Of a stretch of DNA of 64,000 nucleotides, positions 53,452 through 61,354 are shown one piece after another (position 1 is the stretch's first letter; the number at the start of each line of letters is the position of its first letter). The DNA is taken from NCBI GenBank assembly GCA_016297005.1, contig JAEDHK010000001.1, positions 248,001-312,000 on the forward strand, read 5' to 3'. The stretch comes from Clostridia bacterium. GTDB lineage: Bacteria > Bacillota > Clostridia > Christensenellales > DTU072. The notes under the pieces are model-generated. The model saw only the letters and a list, made by a program, of their open reading frames with translations. It had not been told where the DNA came from and did no database searches. Position numbers and translations under genes: made by a program.

Positions 53452-53529
53452 CGGCAGTAGCCGTTTGATTCGCGCCTGACAGCGCGTGAATTGCCGAAGT
53501 AATGGCATTAAATATATTGCAATTTGGTA

Positions 53530-53600
53530 ATTTCGCGAAAATTTTTATATAATAACAGCTCCTCCGGAATAACGAAGGAGCTGTATCTTTTACGGCACGA
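53530..53600 (+). other. Promoter-like site followed at once by a hairpin: terminator or small RNA
   Basis: CAGCTCCT (53556-53563) pairs with AGGAGCTG (53576-53583), followed by a weak TATCTTTTA tract; this may end the rubrerythrin transcript. However a TTGGTA-18-TATAAT promoter-like pair lies immediately upstream, so a short transcript beginning with the CUCCUCC-containing hairpin is also possible. Confidence 0.4.
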
Positions 53601-53671
53601 TATTTGATCGTTGATTCACGGGACGATCGTTCCGATACTTGCACTTTTATGCGCAACTCATAGGCGGCAGC

Positions 53672-55024
53672 TTACTTATTGTATCTTTTTAAAATCTCTT
53701 GGGCAAACAGATGGCCGAGGCGTATTTCCGAAGCGGCGTCATAATGCGCAAGATCGGGCGACTCGACAGGTTCTTTTCTGAAATCGAGACCGGCCGAGAT
53801 GGTATCGATATAGACGGCGTTGTTGGCGGCGACGCTCGAATACTGTTTCTTGGCGTTGTTGATCCGCTCGTAGCGCGACCACAGTTCGCTGTCTGAGATG
53901 CCGGCGTCGATATAACGGATGCCGCCTTCGTCGGTGTATCCGGCAAGATCTCTTCTTAAAGAAGAAACGAACGCTTCGGTGTTTTGGAGATAGTTGAGCG
54001 TCCATTGTTCGTTAACGGAGTCCGATTCTCCCTGCATCCAGCACATCGCCCCAATTTTCGCATTATATCCTTTATCGGCAAGATAGTCCATGTACGTTGT
54101 AGTAAAGTTGATAAAGGCGGTGTACAGAGGACCTACGCTACCGTCCGCTTTCGGCGCAAACCACTGCGTATTGAGGACAGTACCGCCCCAGGTGTATTTA
54201 AGGATAATAAAGTCGACGCCCTCGACGTCGTTCAGTTTTTCGGCCATTCCGAGTTCCGGCCCGAAGAAACCGTAATTATATCCCTGGTTCAATCCGCCGT
54301 ACGCAAAGAAACCGGAGGAAGAGTTGTTTCCGTTATCGCAAAAGTAATTGACGTACACGTTCTCAAAACCCTTTCCGTAATAGGTTTTTTGCTCTTCCGT
54401 CAGATAAGAGACGCGGGAGACGCCGGAGGCATTGGATTGTCCGTTCAACAAAATGACTTTGACTTCCTTTCCGTTGCCCTGCGGCAGATTGTCCATCACG
54501 CGGAATTCTTTAACGACATTTTTCATCGGGTCGCTCGACGGAATGGAACCGACGTAAGCCCCCAGAAGAACAAAAAGTGCGCAAGCAACGGCTACGGTGG
54601 CAATAAGTGCCTGCTTAGGCCCTTTATGAGCGGTAGACGCCCAGGCATATATAAAACTTACAATTACGATAATATCAGCTATTCCGATGCCGAGCAGGTA
54701 GGAGGCATGGGCGTTTGAGTTGACGGCATGATATATGGTCGTCGACCCAAAACAAAGGAGAGCAACGACAACCGTATAGACAACCGAAAAGACGATTACC
54801 TTTTTGGCGGTCGGTTTCGGTATAAGCGTTACGGAAAGCCATACGGAAAACGTGCCGATAAGAAGTACGTCGGCAATCACAAGCAGAGCTACTTGCCAGA
54901 TGATCCATTGCACGTATGCATAGTAAAAAAAGTACTCCGTTATGCCGAGGACAATGAGAGTGAGACAAGAAGGTAGCCAGTTAAAAAGCTTATTCTCTTT
55001 TAAAAACGATAAATCTTTAGACAT
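53672..55024 (-). CDS. Membrane-anchored SGNH carbohydrate esterase
   Basis: A 450-residue fusion. Residues about 17-190 contain five to six membrane helices. After IPSSDPMKNVV the C-terminal 250 residues form an SGNH/sialate-O-acetylesterase-type domain: ILLNGQSNASG (nucleophile Ser block), TWGGT, CWMQGESD (block with conserved Gln-Gly-Glu) and DLAHYD (catalytic Asp-x-x-His). The catalytic domain should face outside and remove acetyl groups from glycans or the cell's own polysaccharide. The start is ATG 55024 with AAGGAG; the frame to 55105 lacks a site. An inverted repeat at 55089-55120 may regulate it. Confidence 0.85.
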   Translation of the reverse strand: MSKDLSFLKENKLFNWLPSCLTLIVLGITEYFFYYAYVQWIIWQVALLVIADVLLIGTFSVWLSVTLIPKPTAKKVIVFSVVYTVVVALLCFGSTTIYHAVNSNAHASYLLGIGIADIIVIVSFIYAWASTAHKGPKQALIATVAVACALFVLLGAYVGSIPSSDPMKNVVKEFRVMDNLPQGNGKEVKVILLNGQSNASGVSRVSYLTEEQKTYYGKGFENVYVNYFCDNGNNSSSGFFAYGGLNQGYNYGFFGPELGMAEKLNDVEGVDFIILKYTWGGTVLNTQWFAPKADGSVGPLYTAFINFTTTYMDYLADKGYNAKIGAMCWMQGESDSVNEQWTLNYLQNTEAFVSSLRRDLAGYTDEGGIRYIDAGISDSELWSRYERINNAKKQYSSVAANNAVYIDTISAGLDFRKEPVESPDLAHYDAASEIRLGHLFAQEILKRYNK

Positions 55025-55088
55025 GTTTGTTTCTCCTTGCTTTTTTATAACAGGAAATTCATTTCTCCTTTTTGGACAACTTTTTCTT

Positions 55089-55120
55089 CGTATAAGGATA
55101 ACCAAATTCTACCTTATACG
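55089..55120. repeat. Inverted repeat upstream of the esterase gene
   Basis: Perfect 9-bp arms CGTATAAGG (55089-55097) and CCTTATACG (55112-55120) with a 14-base centre, 65 bases upstream of the esterase start. Spacing suits a dimeric repressor site; a stem-loop is possible too. Confidence 0.5.
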
Positions 55121-55280
55121 GTACGCGTATGCTCGGGTCGTCCATTCGATTTCAAGCTGCAACAGAGAGCTTATCAACGCTTTGTATCAAGTTATTTTAT
55201 TTAAATATCTCCCGCTGAAAGCGGATCGAAAACAAACGGAGGACGGGCCGGCAGCTTTATCTCGCACATAACTCTTATTA

Positions 55281-57335
55281 TTAATATGCGGAGAAAAGCA
55301 GGTCGGCGTAAGAGGGTACGGGCCAGTACTTCTTTGCGGTCAGCAGCTCCGCTTCGTCAATGGAAGAACGCAGTCTCTTCATTGCCGGCAGAATTGTATC
55401 GCGGTAAACGACAGCCTTTTCGGAAAGAGACATCGAAAGCGTCTTTTCAATATCTTTTTCCAATACGGAGACGTTCTTCTCGGCCTGTTCGTACAACTTA
55501 ACAAGCTTGTCAAGCGTCTTGTTTTCTTTGAACAGGAAAGCGGTGTCCGACAGATCGCGAATGTACTTACGGATGGCCGGTAAATACATTTCTCTCGTCA
55601 TGTCCGCCATAGTTAGACACTCGATATGCAGGATATTGCAGTAGTTTTCCGTTTGGATTTCGGTACGGGATTCGATCTCCGTGCGGGAGAGAATACCGTG
55701 ACGCTCGAATAAGGCCACGTTTTCTTCTTTGGCAAAGTAAGGAAGCGCGTCGACGGTGGTAGGCAGGTTCAATAGCCCGAGACGCTCGGCCTCTTTAATC
55801 CATTCGCCCGAATATCCGTTCCCGTTGAAAATAATACGCTTGTGCTTACTCATGACTTCGCGCACGATAGAAATGACCGATTCGGCCAGATTGTTCGGAT
55901 CGAGTTTCTTTTCTACTTCGGCCAGTTCGTCGGCAAAGATGGTATTCATGATAAGATTGGTGTCCGCAACGGAAAAAGCCGAGCCCGTCAAACGGAATTC
56001 AAACTTGTTTCCGGTAAAGGCAAGAGGAGAGGTGCGGTTTCTATCCGTGCTGTCCTTGCGAAATTTCGGCAAGCATTTCACGCCGATCTCGATCTCACAG
56101 TTGGCTCTTTCGCTAAAGTTCTTTCCCTTTTCAATAGCGGAAAGTATACCCGTCAGTTCGTCGCCGAGGAAGATGGAGATGACCGCCGGCGGCGCTTCGT
56201 ACGCGCCCAGTCTCAGATCGTTGCCTGCGCTCGCGCAAGAGATACGCAATAAGTCCTGGTGCTTATCGACCGCCGAAATAAAGGTGGAAAGCATAAGCAG
56301 GAACAGCATATTGTCGTGCGGGTTTTCTCCCGGTTCAAGCAGATTGATGCCTGTATCCGTTTGCAACGACCAGTTATTGTGTTTTCCGCTGCCGTTGATG
56401 GAAGCGAAGGGCTTTTCGTGGAGCAGACAGGTAAAACCATGACGGGTAGCGATCTTCTTCATCATTTCCATGACGATCTGGTTATGGTCGGTCGCCGTGT
56501 TGACGTCGGTATAGATCACGGCAAGTTCGTGTTGCGACGGTGCCGTTTCGTTATGTCTGGTCTTGGCGTATACGCCTAATTTCCAAAGTTCTTCGTCCAG
56601 TTCTTTCATATAGGCTACGACGCGGGGTTTGACGGCACCGAAGTAGTGGTCGCCCAGTTCCTGTCCTTTCGGAGCGCGCGCGCCGAAAAGCGTTCTGCCG
56701 CAGAAAACAAGATCGGGACGTTTTTCGCACATGCTTCTGTCGATCAAAAAGTATTCTTGTTCCGGTCCGGCCATGGGAATCACTTTTTTAACGTCGGTCT
56801 TGCCGAAGACGTGCAGGATCCTGACGGCTTGACGGTTCAGTTCTTCCATTGAGCGGAGCAGGGGCGTCTTTTTATCGAGGGCCTGTCCGTTATAACTGCA
56901 AAAAGCGGTGGGTACGCACAGTACGCCGTCTTTGATGAAAGCATATGAAGTGGGGTCCCAGGCGGTGTACCCGCGCGCCTCGAAGGTGGCGCGAAGTCCG
57001 CCGGAGGGGAAGCTGCTCGCGTCCGGTTCGCCTTTGATCAGCTCTTTTCCGCTGAACTTCATTATCACGCCGCCCTTGCCGTCCGATTCGATAAAACTAT
57101 CGTGCTTTTCGGCGGTTACGCCGGTAAGAGGTTGGAACCAATGAGTAAAGTGAGTGCAACCTTGTTCGATCGCCCACGTCTTCATCGCGTCGGCAATTAC
57201 CGTGGCAAGCCGAAGCGACAAAGGTTTATCTTCTTCGACGCAATGCACGTATTCTTCATAATCTTCTTTTTTAAGGCGTTCACGGAAAACTTTGTCGTTA
57301 AAGACCATGCTTCCGAATGTTTCTGTCGGGATCAT
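55281..57335 (-). CDS. glnN: Glutamine synthetase type III
   Basis: This 684-residue GSIII makes glutamine from glutamate, ammonia and ATP. It starts with FGSMVFND and has the type III signatures THFTHWFQPLTG, EKHDSF, FSGKELIKGEPDASSFPSGGLR, GPEQEYFLID, KTRHNETAPSQHE, NGSGKHNNWS and RTSPLAFTGNKFEFR. The size is slightly below the usual 700. ATG 57335 follows AAGGAAG at a rather long distance. The upstream lipase-like gene ends three bases before it, so the two are co-transcribed. Confidence 0.95.
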   Translation of the reverse strand: MIPTETFGSMVFNDKVFRERLKKEDYEEYVHCVEEDKPLSLRLATVIADAMKTWAIEQGCTHFTHWFQPLTGVTAEKHDSFIESDGKGGVIMKFSGKELIKGEPDASSFPSGGLRATFEARGYTAWDPTSYAFIKDGVLCVPTAFCSYNGQALDKKTPLLRSMEELNRQAVRILHVFGKTDVKKVIPMAGPEQEYFLIDRSMCEKRPDLVFCGRTLFGARAPKGQELGDHYFGAVKPRVVAYMKELDEELWKLGVYAKTRHNETAPSQHELAVIYTDVNTATDHNQIVMEMMKKIATRHGFTCLLHEKPFASINGSGKHNNWSLQTDTGINLLEPGENPHDNMLFLLMLSTFISAVDKHQDLLRISCASAGNDLRLGAYEAPPAVISIFLGDELTGILSAIEKGKNFSERANCEIEIGVKCLPKFRKDSTDRNRTSPLAFTGNKFEFRLTGSAFSVADTNLIMNTIFADELAEVEKKLDPNNLAESVISIVREVMSKHKRIIFNGNGYSGEWIKEAERLGLLNLPTTVDALPYFAKEENVALFERHGILSRTEIESRTEIQTENYCNILHIECLTMADMTREMYLPAIRKYIRDLSDTAFLFKENKTLDKLVKLYEQAEKNVSVLEKDIEKTLSMSLSEKAVVYRDTILPAMKRLRSSIDEAELLTAKKYWPVPSYADLLFSAY

Positions 57336-57338
57336 AAT

Positions 57339-58856
57339 TTATTCTTCCTTTCGATTATTTTTATTCCATTTGAGTAATATTTTCTGTTTCCAATTCAGAC
57401 GGTCGCAAAGAAGGCGTTCCGTTTCTTCCTTGGAGAAATCGTTGAAGTATTGAAAGACGTCGTAGTGATCGGCATAGGGGATGGGGACGATGCGGGAGAA
57501 GTCCGTCGTGCCGGCCGTTGCCGAATATAGCAGTACGGTACCGTCGCCTTGATCGGTGTATTCGCCGCCAACGCAATGGTGAGCGTCGCCGTCTTTCTTA
57601 TAGCGCGCGGAATAGTACGTTTCGTAACCGATACCGCTGAAATAATAGGTGTCGACAAGTTCGGTCACGTGTTTTACTCCGTCGTCAGTTTCGATATAGT
57701 AGGATCTGGTATAGTCGAGCCAGTCTTTCATGCCTGCGCGTAAGTCCGCGTTGAGGTCGTTATTCAGGTGCGCCCACGGACGGGAACAATAGTAATCGTA
57801 TAAGTCTTCATCTGATTCAAAGTAGTATTCATCCATTTTGCCCGTATCGAAGTTATACATCGTAAAGTAAGGATTTTTGAATTCGACGAATCCTTTTTCG
57901 GGCTCTTTGCCGGGCGTATGCTCGTAAGTGTAGATCAGATTATAGTATTGCGGCGTGCGGAACAGTTCGTACGTGGGCAGCAGTTGATAGACGGTATACA
58001 TATTCGCCATCGGAAGAAACTGTTCGTGAAAGGCGTTCTGAATCATTTCTTCCGAAAATGCCCACGGCAACATATCCGCAATGTCGCTGATACCGTCGAT
58101 CATGTCTTCCAGGTTTTCAAGCGTTGTCAGAGCGGTGACCGAACCGAGATAAGGAGAGTCGAAACTCAGATGCATATCCACTTTGTTGCGGTTTTCTTCG
58201 GACAGAGTGAGATAGCTCCCGACTACCAGTCCGCCGTTGCTGTGAGAAACGAAAATTATCTCCTCGTAGCCGTTTTTATCAATATAATCCTGCAAAAGTC
58301 GTCCGTTGACGCGGTTGTCCAAACGAAAATCGTAATTAAAAACGAAAACGTCGTAAGTCTCGCCGTATTGCTCTTCAAAGTATTGGCAAACTTCCGTTTG
58401 CGCATTCATCATGCCGTATTTATAGCGATTATTTACTTCCGGGGGATACGGTTTTATGTTGAAAGCCGACGTACCGTCCTCGTTCATAGCCGTGAAGCGA
58501 TACAAAAAGCTTTCGCCGTCTCCGTGACCGTTGTTGACGAGAATATGATTAAAAATTTCATCTTGCAATCTGCTTTGGGTAAGCAAGTAAAAAATGGTCT
58601 CGTCGTTGTATCCGTTGTGGCTGATGATATCGGAAAGCCAAAGATCTACGTCGTCGACGGGATCCCATACCGCCTTGCCCGTGTCTTCGTCGTACAAAGC
58701 GGACGCAAACAATCCGGGAACGATAATAATTGCCCGTTTTTTTCCGAATCCCAGTATGCCGTAAAAGAAAGCGACCACGAGAGCGGCAAGAATACAAATA
58801 ATCAGGATAATGGCAACGAGAGCTTTGACGAAGGGAGATGATTTCTTCTTTGTCAT
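57339..58856 (-). CDS. Membrane-anchored LCAT-like alpha/beta-hydrolase (lipase/acyltransferase)
   Basis: About 505 residues with an N-terminal membrane anchor (residues about 10-38), so the catalytic domain is outside the cell. The hydrolase fold begins with IIIVPGLFASALYDEDTGKAVWDP, similar to the VPG...S.L opening of the lecithin:cholesterol acyltransferase/PDAT family. The nucleophile elbow is VSHSNGGLVV (H-S-x-G-G) near residue 215; the later GDGTVLLYSA and YADHYD segments are candidates for the Asp and His. Substrate unknown (lipid or ester). The start ATG 58856 is behind GGGGT; a TTG at 58868 is less likely. It precedes glnN by three bases. Confidence 0.82.
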   Translation of the reverse strand: MTKKKSSPFVKALVAIILIICILAALVVAFFYGILGFGKKRAIIIVPGLFASALYDEDTGKAVWDPVDDVDLWLSDIISHNGYNDETIFYLLTQSRLQDEIFNHILVNNGHGDGESFLYRFTAMNEDGTSAFNIKPYPPEVNNRYKYGMMNAQTEVCQYFEEQYGETYDVFVFNYDFRLDNRVNGRLLQDYIDKNGYEEIIFVSHSNGGLVVGSYLTLSEENRNKVDMHLSFDSPYLGSVTALTTLENLEDMIDGISDIADMLPWAFSEEMIQNAFHEQFLPMANMYTVYQLLPTYELFRTPQYYNLIYTYEHTPGKEPEKGFVEFKNPYFTMYNFDTGKMDEYYFESDEDLYDYYCSRPWAHLNNDLNADLRAGMKDWLDYTRSYYIETDDGVKHVTELVDTYYFSGIGYETYYSARYKKDGDAHHCVGGEYTDQGDGTVLLYSATAGTTDFSRIVPIPYADHYDVFQYFNDFSKEETERLLCDRLNWKQKILLKWNKNNRKEE

Positions 58857-58937
58857 GTAATACCCCAAATTTTATAGATAAAATAATACTAACATATTTC
58901 GCGCGGGCGCGCAATATCTTTGACGCAAAATCATGAA

Positions 58938-59423
58938 ATGTCCACGACCGAATACAATAAAACGATGGAAAAATATCTCAGAGTTCTTCGCTTTACGTTC
59001 GGTTTGGCGCTTGTGATCGCCGTGGGCAGTCTGAACGCTCTGTTTATGACGCCGAAGTCCGAATGGTTTTCTTCCCTTTCGGGTATGGCCGTATCGGGTA
59101 AGCTCCATTCCGTTATCTGGCTTGCGATCTACATTCTGACCGCCATTCATATCGGAGAGGCGAGCGGTAGCGGTCCGCTGAAAAAATGTCGTCCTTATCT
59201 TGCCGGTTTTATTACGCTCGGATCGGCGTGGTGTTTCGTGTTTTTCCGATTGCATAACATGATCGGCGGCGTTTGTCTTTTATCCGTATGCGCGCTGTGC
59301 GCAGGCGTCGTGTTTATTCAGGCCGCAAGGTATACAAAAATAACGGTCTACCTTTCGGTGCCGCTATTCGCTTGGTACTTGTATCTCTTATTTGTCAACG
59401 CATATCTTGTCACGTGCAATTAA
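58938..59423 (+). CDS. TspO/MBR family membrane protein
   Basis: This protein of about 161 residues has five hydrophobic helices. TPKSEWFSSLSGM and HSVIWLAIYILTAI match the loop and second helix of TspO proteins, and GSAWCFVFFRLHNM matches the W-S-x-x-F-F motif of helix three; the conserved Trp and Phe residues are partly kept. TspO binds porphyrins and other hydrophobic ligands; the role here is unknown. Start choice between ATG 58938 and ATG 58968 is uncertain, since no ribosome site is evident. The 3' end overlaps the convergent ybaK by four bases. Confidence 0.75.
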   Translation: MSTTEYNKTMEKYLRVLRFTFGLALVIAVGSLNALFMTPKSEWFSSLSGMAVSGKLHSVIWLAIYILTAIHIGEASGSGPLKKCRPYLAGFITLGSAWCFVFFRLHNMIGGVCLLSVCALCAGVVFIQAARYTKITVYLSVPLFAWYLYLLFVNAYLVTCN

Positions 59424-59887
59424 AACAGCGCGACGTCGGCAAAAACGGCTCCGAATCTTTCCGTCAGTACAAAAGGAGACAATTCTACCTGGAAGCCTAT
59501 TTTGCCCGCGCTGAAAAAGATTTTTTCGGAAAGTTGCGCCGTTTCGTCGAGAACGGTAAAAAACGTCTTTTTCATGCCGATGGGAGAACATCCGCCGTGC
59601 ACGTAGCCCGTCAGAGGAAGAAGATCCTTTTGTTTGAGCATGGAGAGGCTTTTTACTCCGGCGGCCCGCGCCGCTTTTTTCAGATCGAGCGTCGCGCAAA
59701 CGGGTATGACGAAGACGTAGTGATTCAGATCGTTCCCTTCGGTTACAAGCGTTTTAAATACGGCGCAGGGGTCCGCGCCGAGTAGTTCGGCCACTTTTTG
59801 TCCGTCGGTCGGACTGCCGGCGAGTTCGTGCGGGGTATATTCCACGTCCATCTTGTCCAGGACGCGCATCACGTTAGTTTTTTCCAT
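59420..59887 (-). CDS. ybaK: YbaK/EbsC-type aminoacyl-tRNA deacylase
   Basis: A 155-residue YbaK domain protein that clears mischarged tRNA (Cys-tRNA-Pro deacylase). Evidence: AVFKTLVTEG with the key Lys, YVFVIPV, LTGYVHGGCSPIGMKK and ISFSAGKIGFQVE-like ending (here IFFSAGKIGFQVE). The start ATG 59887 overlaps the end of the DUF896 gene by 14 bases. Last gene of a minus-strand operon of at least seven genes. Confidence 0.93.
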   Translation of the reverse strand: MEKTNVMRVLDKMDVEYTPHELAGSPTDGQKVAELLGADPCAVFKTLVTEGNDLNHYVFVIPVCATLDLKKAARAAGVKSLSMLKQKDLLPLTGYVHGGCSPIGMKKTFFTVLDETAQLSEKIFFSAGKIGFQVELSPFVLTERFGAVFADVALF

Positions 59888-60092
59888 TTTTTTTATTGAT
59901 TTCGGTAAGAGGAATCTCTTTTCCGTCTTCGGTCACAAAATACGTGTTCTTCAATTGGTTATTAAAGGTCGCCCGAAAACGTTCGAGATAACGCCGGCGT
60001 AACGTCTGTTGTTCTGCTTTTTCTTCATCGGTCAGTCCGACTTCGCGTTGTTTTTTCGCAAGTTCGTTGATCCTTTTTATTAAATCATCCAC
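59874..60092 (-). CDS. DUF896 (YnzC-like) small protein
   Basis: A 72-residue protein with the DUF896 pattern: IKRINELAKKQREVGLTDEEKAEQQTLRRRYLERFRATF. A helical hairpin is expected, and the cellular role is unclear (YnzC of Bacillus belongs to the family). It overlaps both neighbouring genes (8 and 14 bases). Confidence 0.92.
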   Translation of the reverse strand: MDDLIKRINELAKKQREVGLTDEEKAEQQTLRRRYLERFRATFNNQLKNTYFVTEDGKEIPLTEINKKNGKN

Positions 60093-60741
60093 GAATAATA
60101 CCTCTGAAAAATATTTTTTTATTGCCGAGGCACAACAAATAACTTATGATTGCCGCGCCTATGGTCATGCAGGAAAGGAAAAGGGCGACCGTCCGGGTCG
60201 GTTCTTCGCGCACACGCAGAAAGAAGTAGGGACCCGAATAAAGCCCGACATAGTTAAGCGCGAGCATGACGGCGCCGTAAATAATGAGAACGGCAACGCT
60301 GATGAGAACGCACGGGTATTTCAGCGTGCGCGACTCTTCTTTCTCGAATAACAAAAAGGAAAGAGCGGAAAGAAGAGGACAAATAATATAAAAAAGCCAA
60401 TCGTAAAACGTTGTCAGAAAAAGTTTCGGATCCTTTTCGCACGGGAGAAGAACGAACAGAAAAACGAATAAAGTTGTCATGGAAGCGCAGGTGGCCACGT
60501 AGCGAAGAGTATGCGAGTAGGGGTTTGTGCCACAACCTTTTCTCACGTTGAAATATACGGATAAGAGGGCGAAAAAGGCGGAGAGAAACAGAAGCAGATT
60601 GCTGATCCCGCAAAAGCGGATAAAGACGTTCGCGCCCAGTTCTTTTATAGCCAAAGAAAAAGAGATCGCCTCTGCGATAAACAAAAGTAAGTTACTGATA
60701 GCCGCTGAAAAAAACAACTTTTCTTCGGTAAAAATCTTCAT
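60085..60741 (-). CDS. Pr6Pr-like six-helix membrane protein
   Basis: A 218-residue protein with six membrane helices. HTLRYVATCASMTTLFVFLFVLLP and the later LFYIICPLLSALSFLLFE segment are like Pr6Pr family membrane proteins of unknown function. The start ATG 60741 comes one base after the signal peptidase stop (60743). The 3' end overlaps the DUF896 gene by eight bases. Confidence 0.7.
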   Translation of the reverse strand: MKIFTEEKLFFSAAISNLLLFIAEAISFSLAIKELGANVFIRFCGISNLLLFLSAFFALLSVYFNVRKGCGTNPYSHTLRYVATCASMTTLFVFLFVLLPCEKDPKLFLTTFYDWLFYIICPLLSALSFLLFEKEESRTLKYPCVLISVAVLIIYGAVMLALNYVGLYSGPYFFLRVREEPTRTVALFLSCMTIGAAIISYLLCLGNKKIFFRGIIRG

Positions 60742-60742
60742 A

Positions 60743-61336
60743 CTAAATCAAAAAAGAAAAATCAAATATGCTCTTATATCTTGCCAGAACTTTCCCAACG
60801 ATCTCCGCTTCGTTGGCATAGAATCCGGCGATGTGACTGTCGTGAGAATTATTTCTGTTGTCGCCGAGTATAAAGTAGTGTCCTTCGGGTACGACCTCTG
60901 TAAACGCGGTATAATCATAGATCGTTTCCCGAATATAACTGTCATCCACAATTTCGCCGTTTCGGTATACCTTCCAACCCTTTATGGCATCCTCATATCT
61001 TGTTTCCATAACGTCTCCCGGTTTTCCGATGACCCGTTTTATCAGGTACTTCCCAGAAAAACTATCCGTGCTGTCGACGTCGCTTTTGAAGATGATAATG
61101 TCCTCGTAATCCAGCTTTTTCGTCTTGACGAGCAGAACCCTGTCGTCGGTATGAATGTTCGGTTCCATAGAGTTTCCTTTAATTGGCCAACTCTCGAAAT
61201 AAGTGCGACCGAGGTAAAAAGCCGTTGCCGCGACCAGCGCGAAAACGAGCAATAAGATAATAGTGTCGCGAATGATTTTTTGGGTTGCGAGTTTTTTATT
61301 TAAAACCTCGTCGTTGTTTTGCGGTAATTGTTCCAT
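60743..61336 (-). CDS. lepB: Signal peptidase I
   Basis: A 197-residue type I signal peptidase of the S26 family, with one N-terminal membrane helix (residues about 24-42) and a short cytoplasmic N-terminus. It has the catalytic Ser56 in GNSMEP, Lys100 in LIKRVIG, and box E ILGDNRNNSHDSH. It removes signal peptides from exported proteins. ATG 61336 is behind GGGAGAG. Its position just after genes for exported hydrolase-like, lipoprotein and dockerin proteins suggests coordinated secretion. Confidence 0.95.
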   Translation of the reverse strand: MEQLPQNNDEVLNKKLATQKIIRDTIILLLVFALVAATAFYLGRTYFESWPIKGNSMEPNIHTDDRVLLVKTKKLDYEDIIIFKSDVDSTDSFSGKYLIKRVIGKPGDVMETRYEDAIKGWKVYRNGEIVDDSYIRETIYDYTAFTEVVPEGHYFILGDNRNNSHDSHIAGFYANEAEIVGKVLARYKSIFDFSFLI

Positions 61337-61354
61337 ATCTGCTCTCCCGATTGA

